From [Clostridium] viride DSM 6836 (lineage in GTDB: Bacteria; Bacillota; Clostridia; Oscillospirales; Oscillospiraceae), in the NCBI GenBank assembly GCA_000620945.1, contig JHZO01000007.1, positions 1-64,000 of the forward strand: DNA of 64,000 bases, given 5' to 3'. The position numbers and the translations under genes are program-made. Positions 7,831-16,053 of this stretch are shown in pieces. Positions within the stretch are counted from its first letter, which is position 1; each line of letters begins with the position of its first letter. The notes beneath the pieces are model-generated. The model had not been told where the DNA came from. It was given only the letters and a program-made list of their open reading frames with translations, and searched no databases.

Positions 7831-8154
7831 TCACATCGATGGAATTAGTATTTTCGTTTGGCATGAAAAATATTGTGAAAATGGGGTTTGGAAGGGGAGA
7901 AAGGAGCGAACAAACTGTCCTCGAGAAAAAGACATTTGTATTATTTCACAGTTTTTTGCGAAGAAGACAGCGCTTTTTCTGCTTGACTTTCTTCCGAAAT
8001 CCAAGCATTATATTAGGGAAAAGAAACATAGCTGCGTAAGATCGAATGGCCGATTGCGCAAACGACATGGATGAGATGAGTTTCCGCCCTTGCGTCTCGG
8101 CAAAGGCGGAGCTTTCTGTTTTTCGCAGCGAATCGAACGGAATGAGGTGCAAGT
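7831..8154 (+). other. Intergenic leader region upstream of the ApgM-like gene
   Basis: This 324-base gap has no gene. A weak promoter may lie at 7983-8012 (TTGACT, 18 bases, ATTATA). A hairpin at 8083-8107 (TCCGCC-C-TTGC/GCAA-A-GGCGGA) is followed by GCTTTCTGTTTTT and could be an attenuator. I recognise no known riboswitch. Confidence 0.35.
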
Positions 8155-9399
8155 ATGAAATATATTTTAGTAATCGGAGACGGTATGGCGGATAATCCCG
8201 TGGAATCGCTGGGAGGAAAAACCCCGCTTCAGTATGCCAAGACTCCCGTATTGGATGCCCTGGCAGCCAAGGGAGAAGTGGGAGCGGTCAAGAACTGCCC
8301 GGACTCCCTTCCCGCCGGAAGCGATACCGCAATCCTCTCCATTTTTGGGGCAGATCCCTTAAATTGCTATACCGGACGCTCTCCTTTGGAGGCTGCTGCC
8401 ACGGGCATCCAGCTCGCACCGGGTGAGGTGTCCTACCGCTGCAATATGGTGGCGTATGAAGATGCCGATAAGCCCTTTGAGCAGAAGAAAATTCTATCCC
8501 ACTCAGGCGGTTCCATTGAGGGAGAAGAGTCCTTGACCCTCATTTCGGACCTGTTTGCAAATCCCACCTTTGCCGCAGCGGCAGAGAAAGCCGGCATGCG
8601 GGTCTATCCGGCCCCTTCCTTCCGTCACATTGCAGTGCAAAAGGATGCGGACATTCAGGGCATTCAGCTGCTCCCCCCCCACGACCACTTGGGTGAGGTA
8701 ATTGAGACTCTGCTTCCTAGCGGAAACCAAAACGCGACCGTCCTCAAGGAACTGATGAAGTTGGCACACAGCATCTTGGATCAGCACCCCATCAACCAGG
8801 AGCGCCGGCATGCTGGCAAGCTGCCCGCCAATGGCGTCTGGTTCTGGGCAGAGGGAAGCGCCGTCATTTTAGACTCCTTTGTGGAAAAATACCACAAAAC
8901 CGGCACCGTGATCTCCGCCGTTCCACTTTGCCACGGCATTGCAAACTTGGTGGGACTCTCCGTTACCTTGGTTCCCGGGGCAACGGGTGAATTGGATACC
9001 AATTATGAGGGCAAAGTAGAGGCAGCCTTGGACGCTCTGCGCAGCGGACAGGATTTTGCAGCGATTCATGTGGAGGCTCCCGATGAATGCACCCACAACG
9101 GTGACCTTCCGGGTAAGCTGCAGGCCATCGAATGGTTAGACAGCCGCGTCATGAAACCCCTAACGGAAGCTTTGGCCCAAGAGGGGATGGACTATCGTCT
9201 TTTGGTGCTTTCCGACCATAAGACCTTAACCTCCACCCGTGGGCATGATGGCGAGCCCGTCCCCTATCTGCTTTATGACAGCAGACAGGACAGCAAGTTA
9301 GGACTGCCCTACTCCGAAGCCAGTGGTGAGCAAGGCAAGCAGTATGCCAATGGTGCCGCTGTGCTTATGCCCATGCTGTTTGAACAAGCAGTAAACTAA
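8155..9399 (+). CDS. ApgM-type phosphoglycerate mutase / homoserine kinase candidate
   Basis: A 414-residue alkaline-phosphatase-fold protein of the archaeal-type cofactor-independent phosphoglycerate mutase family. It begins KYILVIGDGMAD (metal-binding Asp), has PAGSDTAILSIFG (nucleophile Ser/Thr region) and ends with the metal site LVLSDHKTLTSTRGHDGEPVP. A classical gpmI lies in the glycolytic operon at 54.5 kb, so this protein is probably not the main mutase. In several bacteria lacking ThrB, ApgM-like proteins are assigned as alternative homoserine kinase, which I consider the more likely role. GAGGTG precedes the ATG. The DUF1015 gene follows 36 bases later. Confidence 0.8.
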   Translation: MKYILVIGDGMADNPVESLGGKTPLQYAKTPVLDALAAKGEVGAVKNCPDSLPAGSDTAILSIFGADPLNCYTGRSPLEAAATGIQLAPGEVSYRCNMVAYEDADKPFEQKKILSHSGGSIEGEESLTLISDLFANPTFAAAAEKAGMRVYPAPSFRHIAVQKDADIQGIQLLPPHDHLGEVIETLLPSGNQNATVLKELMKLAHSILDQHPINQERRHAGKLPANGVWFWAEGSAVILDSFVEKYHKTGTVISAVPLCHGIANLVGLSVTLVPGATGELDTNYEGKVEAALDALRSGQDFAAIHVEAPDECTHNGDLPGKLQAIEWLDSRVMKPLTEALAQEGMDYRLLVLSDHKTLTSTRGHDGEPVPYLLYDSRQDSKLGLPYSEASGEQGKQYANGAAVLMPMLFEQAVN

Positions 9400-9435
9400 C
9401 GCAGAAAACGCAAGACTGGAAAGGACGAACGTAAC

Positions 9436-10707
9436 ATGAATAAACGCGTGGCATTTTCTCCGGCCGATATTTTGTTGCCGATGGATTGCGGCCTGTCCCG
9501 TTGGGCGGTTGTGGCCTGCGACCAATACACCTCCCAGCCGGACTATTGGGAGCGCGTGGCCGCCTATGTGGGCGACGCACCTTCCTCCCTGCATCTGATT
9601 CTTCCCGAAAGCAAGCTGGAGGGAGAAGGGGTTGTGCAGGAGATCGAACGTATTCACCAGACCATGGAACGCTATTTAGAGGAAAAGCGCTTCGGTGAGC
9701 TGCCCAATGCCTTTCTCTATCTGGAACGCCGCCTAGCCAATGGCGCTTTGCGCCGTGGTTTGTTGGGGAAGGTGGACTTGGAGGAGTACAGCTACGATAA
9801 GGGCTCCCAGACCCCCATTCGGGCCACCGAAGGAACCGTGCTGTCTCGCATTCCTCCCCGTATGGCCGTACGCCGGGATGCAGCCATCGAGCTGCCCCAT
9901 ATTTTGGTGCTGATTGACGATCCGGAACAGACCGTCATTGAACCGCTTGCCCAGCAGAAGAAGCAGATGCACCTGAACTATATGTGCGAGCTGATGGAAC
10001 ACGGCGGACAGATTATTGGCTATACCTTAACGGAGGAGCAGAAGACCGCCGTACTCTCCGCCTTGGAGGCACTGGCAGACCCTAAGCGCTTTGAAGCGCA
10101 TTACCATGCCCAAGGGAAAGCCCCGCTCACCTTTGCCGTGGGAGACGGAAACCACTCTCTGGCCACGGCGAAAGCCTGTTGGGAAGAGATCAAAAAGAAC
10201 CTTCCCGAGGAGGAATGGCTGGCCCATCCGGCTCGGTATGCGCTGGTGGAATTGGGCAACCTGCACGATGCATCCTTAGAGTTTGAAGCCATTCACCGCG
10301 TTGTCTTTGGGGTGGAACCACAGAAGCTGCTGGAAGAGCTTCTGGCTCACTACCCCGGAGCCATGCTGGGCGAAGGGGAAGGCCATCAGTTCCGCTTTGT
10401 CACCGCCCAACAAGAGGGCGTCATTACCGTGCCAAACCCCGAGGCACAGCTTGCGGTGGGTACTCTTCAGAATTTCCTGGATGGCTATCTGGAGCAAAAT
10501 GGCGGTAAGGTAGACTATATCCATGGCGAAGACGTGGTGAGAAACCTGACCAGCGCCCCGGACAGCATCGGCTTCCTGCTCCCCTGCATTTCCAAGGATC
10601 AACTCTTCCCCACGGTGATTTTTGACGGAGCGCTGCCCCGCAAAACCTTCTCCATGGGAGAGGCCCATGACAAACGCTTCTATTTGGAAGCACGGAAAAT
10701 TAAATGA
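9436..10707 (+). CDS. DUF1015 family protein
   Basis: A 423-residue protein of the DUF1015 family. Typical phrases are the opening FSPADILLPMDC, the VVACDQYTSQPDYWE stretch, and AVGDGNHSLATAKACWEE in the middle, a likely active-site loop with conserved D, H and S. The enzymatic role is unknown to me. It lies between the ApgM-like gene and ispE and ends in an ATGA overlap with ispE. The start follows AAAGGACG. There are no membrane segments, so it is cytosolic. Confidence 0.85.
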   Translation: MNKRVAFSPADILLPMDCGLSRWAVVACDQYTSQPDYWERVAAYVGDAPSSLHLILPESKLEGEGVVQEIERIHQTMERYLEEKRFGELPNAFLYLERRLANGALRRGLLGKVDLEEYSYDKGSQTPIRATEGTVLSRIPPRMAVRRDAAIELPHILVLIDDPEQTVIEPLAQQKKQMHLNYMCELMEHGGQIIGYTLTEEQKTAVLSALEALADPKRFEAHYHAQGKAPLTFAVGDGNHSLATAKACWEEIKKNLPEEEWLAHPARYALVELGNLHDASLEFEAIHRVVFGVEPQKLLEELLAHYPGAMLGEGEGHQFRFVTAQQEGVITVPNPEAQLAVGTLQNFLDGYLEQNGGKVDYIHGEDVVRNLTSAPDSIGFLLPCISKDQLFPTVIFDGALPRKTFSMGEAHDKRFYLEARKIK

Positions 10708-11564
10708 TTCGCCAAAGGGAAGAGGCCTTTGCAAAAATCAACTTAACCCTAGACGTGCTCTTCCTGCGCCCAGACGGCTATCATGAGGTGGACATGGTGA
10801 TGCAGTCGGTGAGCCTTGCGGACTCCCTGACGATCACCCCACGGGACGAGACAGGGCTTTCCCTGCAAAGCGGCCGCAGCGACCTGCCCACCGACGATGG
10901 AAATTTAGCCATGCGCGCCGCCCGTTGCTTTTTGAAGGCGATCGGGAACGAGGAACAAGGACTCATCTTGGAACTTCACAAGCGCATTCCGGTTTGCGCT
11001 GGAACGGCGGGGGGGAGCAGCGATGCCGCCGCCGTCCTTCGTGCCTTAAACCGCATGTTTGGGCAGCCTTTTTCGCAGCAGCAGTTGCAAAGCTTGGGCG
11101 AAGCCATTGGTTCTGATGTGCCCTACTGTGTGTTAGGGGGCACGGCGCGCGCCCAAGGCAGAGGAGAAGTCTTAACGACACTACCCAGTCTGCCACCTTG
11201 CTGGATCGTCCTCTGCAAGCCCGACTTTGGCATTTCTACCCCAGAGCTCTTTCGTCGCATCGATGCTGTGCCCGCGCAGTATCATCCGGATACCGAAGGA
11301 ATGCTGGCGGCTCTCGCCGCGCAAGACCTTTCACAAATCGCTCAAAAATTGGGGAATGCCTTTGAAGCGGTGCTTCCCCAAGCCGCGCAAAACCAGGTTC
11401 AGGCAATCAAGAACCGTCTTAAGGACTGTGGTGCCTTGGGTGCCTGTATGAGTGGAACCGGGCCCACGGTGTTTGGTATTTTCGAACAGGAACGGGCGGC
11501 AAAGGAAGCGGTTTTGGCACTTACACAGACCTATGCCGAGGTTTTTTTCACACAACCGGTATAA
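10704..11564 (+). CDS. ispE: 4-diphosphocytidyl-2-C-methylerythritol kinase
   Basis: A 286-residue GHMP kinase of the MEP isoprenoid pathway; it phosphorylates CDP-methylerythritol at the 2-hydroxyl. The N-terminus AFAKINLTLDVLFLRPDGYHEVDMVMQSV is characteristic. The ATP loop is IPVCAGTAGGSSDAAA, with Thr where the family usually has Leu. ACMSGTGPTVFG is the third GHMP motif. Translation is coupled to DUF1015 by the ATGA overlap. Confidence 0.95.
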   Translation: MIRQREEAFAKINLTLDVLFLRPDGYHEVDMVMQSVSLADSLTITPRDETGLSLQSGRSDLPTDDGNLAMRAARCFLKAIGNEEQGLILELHKRIPVCAGTAGGSSDAAAVLRALNRMFGQPFSQQQLQSLGEAIGSDVPYCVLGGTARAQGRGEVLTTLPSLPPCWIVLCKPDFGISTPELFRRIDAVPAQYHPDTEGMLAALAAQDLSQIAQKLGNAFEAVLPQAAQNQVQAIKNRLKDCGALGACMSGTGPTVFGIFEQERAAKEAVLALTQTYAEVFFTQPV

Positions 11565-11800
11565 AATAGAAAAGCACCGTCCATTAGTTGGTATCGAAGA
11601 AACAAAGGGAAGTGTGACGACTCTTGTCGTCTCATTTGATATTTTGAGTAATAATGACGGAAATAAGACTTTAAATCGTAAAATCTTTTCGGAGCTCATG
11701 CGTTTACGATTTCCAGTTTTAATGCTATCATTAGGCTAGGATAACTATAGAAACAAGTTCCGAACAAAAATGATAGAACAATGAAAATAAAGGGTGAACA
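11565..11800 (+). promoter_or_regulatory. Upstream region of iorAB with promoter and inverted repeat
   Basis: The promoter TTTACG (11703-11708), 17 bases, TATCAT (11726-11731) lies 70 bases before iorA. The -35 is part of a perfect 10-bp inverted repeat AAATCGTAAA (11673-11682) and TTTACGATTT (11703-11712), an operator-like layout. A small hairpin GACGAC/GTCGTC (11616-11631) may end the ispE transcript. I see no gene here. Confidence 0.5.
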
Positions 11801-13537
11801 ATGATGAAACAGCTCTTACTGGGAAATGCCGCAGTGGCGCGTGGCCTGTATGAGGCCGGCTGTGCGGTGATATCCAGCTATCCTGGTACGCCCAGCACAG
11901 AAATCACGGAGGAAGCCGCAAAATATCCCGAAATTTATTGTGAATGGGCCCCGAATGAAAAGGTCGCCATGGAGGTTGCCTTCGGTGCTTGCTTGGCCGG
12001 AAAGCGCAGTGCCTGCTGCATGAAGCACGTAGGCGTGAACGTGGCAGCCGACCCGCTCTTTACGATTTCCTACACCGGAGTCAACGCGGGCATGGTCATT
12101 TGCGTGGCAGACGACCCTGGCATGCATTCTTCCCAGAATGAACAGGATTCGCGTCACTATGCCATTGCTTCCAAAATTCCCATGCTTGAGCCTGCGGACT
12201 CCGCAGAGGCTTGTGAATTTACCAAGTTGGCATTTGAGCTGTCGGAGCAATTTGATACGCCCATTTTTCTGAAAATGTGTACGCGTATTTCCCACTCCCA
12301 GAGCATTGTTGAGACCGGGGAGCGCAAGGAACCTCCCCATAAGCCTTACATAAAGAACATTGAGAAGTATGTCATGATGCCCGGATACGCAAGACCGCGC
12401 CACCCCATTGTCGAGCAGCGTACCCGTGACCTCATTGCCTACGCCGAAACCACGCCCATCAACCGCGTGGAAATGGGTGATACCAAGATGGGCATCATCA
12501 CCTCTTCGGTCTCCTACCAATACGTTCGTGAAACCTTTGGGGAAGACGTATCGGTTCTAAAGCTGGGCATGATTCATCCCATGCCCCAGCAGCTGATCTT
12601 AGACTTTGCGTCCAAAGTGGATCAGCTCATCATTGTGGAAGAGCTTGACCCCGTGATTGAAGAACACTGCAAGACCCTGGGCCTCGTGGTGACGGGTAAG
12701 GATGTTCTACCTCTGGAGGACGAGTTCTCTCAGGCCGTTTTGGCAGAGCGCTTTGGACTCCCAATGCCCCCTTCCACTTCCTTGGAGGTCAAGATTCCCG
12801 GTCGTCCTCCCGTCATGTGTCCGGGCTGTCCCCATAGAGGCCTGTTCTACACCTTGGTGAAGAACAAGTGCACTGTCTTGGGTGATATCGGCTGCTATAC
12901 CCTCGCCGCCATCGCACCCCTTTATGCCATTGAAACCACCGAATGCATGGGTGCCTCGGTCAGCTCCATTCACGGCTTTAACAAGGCACTGGGTGCCGAG
13001 GCCGAAGGAAGAACCGTTGCGGTTCTGGGTGACTCCACCTTTATGCATTCCGGCATGACCGGACTTGCCAACATTGCCTACAACCAGAGTAATTCCACGG
13101 TCATCATTCTGGATAACTCCATTACCGGTATGACCGGTCATCAGCACAACCCCACCACCGGCTGCAACCTGCGTGGGGAGCCCGCTGGTAAGATCGATCT
13201 GGAGGAGCTTTGCCGTGCCATGGGCATCCGTCGGGTGCGTGTGGTAGACCCCAATGACTTGGCAGCTTGTGACGCTGTGGTAAAGGAAGAACTGGCCGCC
13301 AATGAGCCGTCCGTTATCATTACCCGCCGTCCCTGCGTGCTCTTAAAGCATGTGAAGACCGCCCCCGCCATCTCAGTGGACCCAGAAAAGTGCACCGGAT
13401 GTAAGGCCTGTATGAAGATTGGCTGTCCGGCCATTGCCTTCCGGGAGAAAAAGGCTGTGATTGACCATACGCTATGCGTTGGTTGCGGCGTTTGTGAGCA
13501 GCTGTGTAAGTTTGACGCCATGGGCGCAGGAAAGTGA
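11801..13537 (+). CDS. iorA: Indolepyruvate ferredoxin oxidoreductase, alpha subunit
   Basis: A 578-residue subunit that oxidatively decarboxylates aryl pyruvates from aromatic amino acids to aryl-acyl-CoA, passing electrons to ferredoxin. Domains in order: pyrimidine-binding transketolase-like region (SSYPGTPSTEITEEA), middle domain, TPP-binding region (CPGCPHRGLFYT, then GDIGCYTL), and a C-terminal pair of 4Fe-4S motifs (CTGCKACMKIGCP and CVGCGVCEQLC). Full length for IorA. The gene begins ATG-ATG; AAAGGGTG is the ribosome site. iorB follows directly. It fits a strict anaerobe using amino acids. Confidence 0.95.
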   Translation: MMKQLLLGNAAVARGLYEAGCAVISSYPGTPSTEITEEAAKYPEIYCEWAPNEKVAMEVAFGACLAGKRSACCMKHVGVNVAADPLFTISYTGVNAGMVICVADDPGMHSSQNEQDSRHYAIASKIPMLEPADSAEACEFTKLAFELSEQFDTPIFLKMCTRISHSQSIVETGERKEPPHKPYIKNIEKYVMMPGYARPRHPIVEQRTRDLIAYAETTPINRVEMGDTKMGIITSSVSYQYVRETFGEDVSVLKLGMIHPMPQQLILDFASKVDQLIIVEELDPVIEEHCKTLGLVVTGKDVLPLEDEFSQAVLAERFGLPMPPSTSLEVKIPGRPPVMCPGCPHRGLFYTLVKNKCTVLGDIGCYTLAAIAPLYAIETTECMGASVSSIHGFNKALGAEAEGRTVAVLGDSTFMHSGMTGLANIAYNQSNSTVIILDNSITGMTGHQHNPTTGCNLRGEPAGKIDLEELCRAMGIRRVRVVDPNDLAACDAVVKEELAANEPSVIITRRPCVLLKHVKTAPAISVDPEKCTGCKACMKIGCPAIAFREKKAVIDHTLCVGCGVCEQLCKFDAMGAGK

Positions 13538-13548
13538 GGAGAAGCAAA

Positions 13549-14118
13549 ATGGCAACGAACATTATGATTGTCGGCGTGGGCGGACAAGGTTCTCTCCTGG
13601 CCAGTAAGCTCTTAGGGCACCTGCTCCTGCATCAGGCCCTGGATGTTAAGGTTTCCGAGGTGCACGGCATGAGCCAGCGCGGAGGAAACGTTGTGACCTA
13701 TGTTAAGTTTGGAGATAAGGTCTATTCCCCGGTGGTCGGAAAAGGGGAGGCCGATATCATTGTTTCCTTCGAAACCCTGGAGGCTGCCCGTTGGGTGGAA
13801 AGCTTAAAGCCCAATGGAACCATCATTGTCAGCCAGCAGCAAATTGATCCCATGCCTGTGTTGGTGGGACAGGCAGAGTATCCCAAGGACCTGATTCCCA
13901 TGATGCAGGAAAAGGGATTTTCCGTGGTGGCTGTGGATGGACTGTCTCTGGCCGAGCAGGCCGGAAACAGCAAGGCGGTCAATCTGGTTTTGATGGGGGT
14001 ACTTTCTAAGTACTTTGAGTTCCCGGAGGAAGCCTGGCAGGAAGCCATTGAAGCTTGCGTTCCGGCTAAGGTTCTGGAGATTAACCGCAAGGCCTTTGAA
14101 CTGGGCAGAAATCTGTAA
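13549..14118 (+). CDS. iorB: Indolepyruvate ferredoxin oxidoreductase, beta subunit
   Basis: A 189-residue gamma-domain partner of IorA. It starts TNIMIVGVGGQGSLLASKLLG and contains VKVSEVHGMSQRGGNVVTYVKFG, the usual IorB motif. The two subunits form the working enzyme. I placed the start at the ATG at 13549, after GGAGA, eleven bases past the iorA stop; the frame is open five codons further upstream. Confidence 0.94.
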   Translation: MATNIMIVGVGGQGSLLASKLLGHLLLHQALDVKVSEVHGMSQRGGNVVTYVKFGDKVYSPVVGKGEADIIVSFETLEAARWVESLKPNGTIIVSQQQIDPMPVLVGQAEYPKDLIPMMQEKGFSVVAVDGLSLAEQAGNSKAVNLVLMGVLSKYFEFPEEAWQEAIEACVPAKVLEINRKAFELGRNL

Positions 14119-14131
14119 GAGAATCAAAATG

Positions 14132-14170
14132 AAACGACGTGCAAGCCCTTTGGGCTGCACGTCGTTTTTT
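14132..14170 (+). terminator. Bidirectional terminator of iorAB and the convergent gene
   Basis: A long stem AACGACGTGCA/TGCACGTCGTT is followed by T residues on the plus strand. It lies between two convergent genes. Confidence 0.88.
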
Positions 14171-14918
14171 ATATCTGCTCCAGAGAGTCTTCTTTCCCTG
14201 CTTGCTCCTGCGTGTGAGAAAAGGGTGGGGGCGAAAAGAGGTGCTGTATGCTTGGAAAAGCAGGGCACAGGGTGAAATGTGACTCTAAAAACCGGCTGAC
14301 CAGGGAGATGAGCGTTCCATTAACCAAGGCAGAAATCACCGTGCCAATCCCAATGCCATGAAACTGGAACAATCCAAAAAAGACAAAGGATAAGGTAATG
14401 GCAACACAGCAGCTGATGCAGTCATAGACCGTTTTCACCTTGCCCAGCTTCCAGGTGTAGCAGGCGGATACCTCCCGTATGAGCAGCTCATAGACCTCCG
14501 GGGAGAGGTAGGTATGTAGAACCAAAGAGACACCAATGGCACACAAGACAAGCCCAAGCAGAAAGAATAGAATGCGAAGGCTCAGGTGCGGTAAGGAGAA
14601 TAGAGAAAAGACAAAGAGCACGCGATCCAGCACGAAACCGTAAAACAAAGCGGTGACAAAGGAGAACAGGTAGGACCAATGAAAACGCCGCACCAAACCA
14701 ATCAAAAGCAGCAAGAGCGTGCCCTGCACCACATACTCCGCAAAACCAAAAGTAAAGAAGGCCCAGGTTTCCGAGACCTTTAAATGGACAAGATAGGCCG
14801 GAGAAACCACAACAGAGACGCCGAAATCTGCCTTCACCAGTAAGGAGGCGCCCACGGCCAATATGAGGATTCCAAACACATAGCAAAGCTCCGTATAGAA
14901 CACGGGTTTCTTCTTCAT
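14169..14918 (-). CDS. YczE/YitT-like integral membrane protein
   Basis: A 249-residue protein with about five to six membrane helices. Motifs typical of the YczE/YyaS-YitT-type proteins are present: ILAVGASLLVKADFGVS near the start and GIGIGTVISALVNGTLISLVSRF near the end. The function of the family is not settled. The start is the ATG after GGAGGAGGAAGT, and it overlaps the end of the EamA transporter gene by four bases, so the two are coupled and may work together. Confidence 0.68.
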   Translation of the reverse strand: MKKKPVFYTELCYVFGILILAVGASLLVKADFGVSVVVSPAYLVHLKVSETWAFFTFGFAEYVVQGTLLLLLIGLVRRFHWSYLFSFVTALFYGFVLDRVLFVFSLFSLPHLSLRILFFLLGLVLCAIGVSLVLHTYLSPEVYELLIREVSACYTWKLGKVKTVYDCISCCVAITLSFVFFGLFQFHGIGIGTVISALVNGTLISLVSRFLESHFTLCPAFPSIQHLFSPPPFSHTQEQAGKEDSLEQI

Positions 14919-15853
14919 ACTTCCTCCTCCAGTTCCGAAGATAGGGACGAAGGGGCCGAGCGGTCCGCAAAACGCTGGACGCCCCAAACACCCAAAACAA
15001 TCATCGTGGCAGCGAGAAACGAGCTTAGGGTTAGGGCTTCGCGCAGGAAGATCACCCCGCCTACCACGGTCACTAAGGTAGTTACGTTCACAAACACAAT
15101 GGTACGGGTCACGGGAAGAAAGGTATTGGCATAGTTGAGCAGGAAGAACGCAAAGACCGAGGAGGCAATACCCAGGTATAGTATGGACGTGCGAAGAAGG
15201 GGATTTGCAAAGGCATCCAAAAAGGGAGTAAGGCTCCCGCCGCTTTCCAATAGCATCAAAGAAAAAAAGACCAAGAATCCCATGACAAACATGACATAGG
15301 TTCGCTCTAACGGGGTGAAGGAGACCGAAATTTTGCGGCTGAGTAGGTTAAAGGAAACGTCGGCAAGGACGGCAAAAAGCAAAAGAATTACGCCCAACAT
15401 GCGGTTTTGCCCGCCCTTGGAACCCACCGTAATGATCATGACACCCAGAACGGATAGACCGCAAAATAGACTCTGTAGTTTCGTGGGCGATTCCTTCAGA
15501 AACAGGGCAGACGCCCAGAGGGAGACGATGGGAATGAGGGCAATCAGAATGGCAGAAAAGGTCGACGAAGTGTACAAGACCCCATAGGTTTCCCCAATGA
15601 AATAGAGGACAGGATGAAATAGACCCAATAAGAGCAGGAGCTTCCAAGGCTTTCCTTTGAGTGAAAGTGGTTGGCGACGAAGGAGCATGATCAAGGAAAG
15701 TACTAAAAAAGCAACAAAAAAACGAGACGCTAACAGCACAAAGGGAGTGGCTAACGCAAGGGATACTTTTGTGAATAAAAAGCTAAAGCCAAAGATGATA
15801 TTAGCAAAAAAAGCCGCCCAGATCGAGCGGGTTTGTACATTCGAAGGTAGCAT
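14915..15853 (-). CDS. EamA-type drug/metabolite transporter
   Basis: A 312-residue inner-membrane transporter with ten predicted helices in two EamA repeats (FANIIFGFSFLFTKVSLA begins repeat one; ILLLFAVLADVSFNLLSRK begins repeat two). The substrate is not predictable. AAAGGA precedes the ATG. The promoter at 15923-15951 strongly resembles that of iorA. The downstream YczE-like gene overlaps it by four bases. Confidence 0.85.
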   Translation of the reverse strand: MLPSNVQTRSIWAAFFANIIFGFSFLFTKVSLALATPFVLLASRFFVAFLVLSLIMLLRRQPLSLKGKPWKLLLLLGLFHPVLYFIGETYGVLYTSSTFSAILIALIPIVSLWASALFLKESPTKLQSLFCGLSVLGVMIITVGSKGGQNRMLGVILLLFAVLADVSFNLLSRKISVSFTPLERTYVMFVMGFLVFFSLMLLESGGSLTPFLDAFANPLLRTSILYLGIASSVFAFFLLNYANTFLPVTRTIVFVNVTTLVTVVGGVIFLREALTLSSFLAATMIVLGVWGVQRFADRSAPSSLSSELEEEV

Positions 15854-15922
15854 ACGCTCACAATCCTTTTAGTTCGGCTGTGGCGAAGTGTTACGACGCG
15901 AAGTAGCCGGTAAGATACTACT

Positions 15923-15951
15923 ATGATAGCATAAGTTGGAAAACACGTAAA
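15923..15951 (-). promoter_or_regulatory. Promoter of the EamA operon
   Basis: Minus strand TTTACG (15946-15951), 17 bases and TATCAT (15923-15928). The hexamers and part of the spacer (TTCCA, ATGC before the -10) match the iorA promoter. Confidence 0.5.
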
Positions 15952-15979
15952 TGCCACGGAACTGCCAAAAATAATAAGA

Positions 15980-16019
15980 TCCCCTTCTCCTTCGGTGTAT
16001 GAACCGTCAGAGAAGGGGA
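15980..16019 (-). terminator. Terminator of spoIVB
   Basis: The stem TCCCCTTCTC/GAGAAGGGGA is followed on the minus strand by TCTTATTATTTTT. Confidence 0.7.
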
Positions 16020-16053
16020 AACATAAGTCCGAATCATGGAAACATCGGGAGGC

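Noticed and set aside
11452-11739. Open frame between ispE and iorA as a gene
   Set aside because: Its first half is the wrong frame of ispE, it has no ribosome site, and its end covers the iorA promoter.
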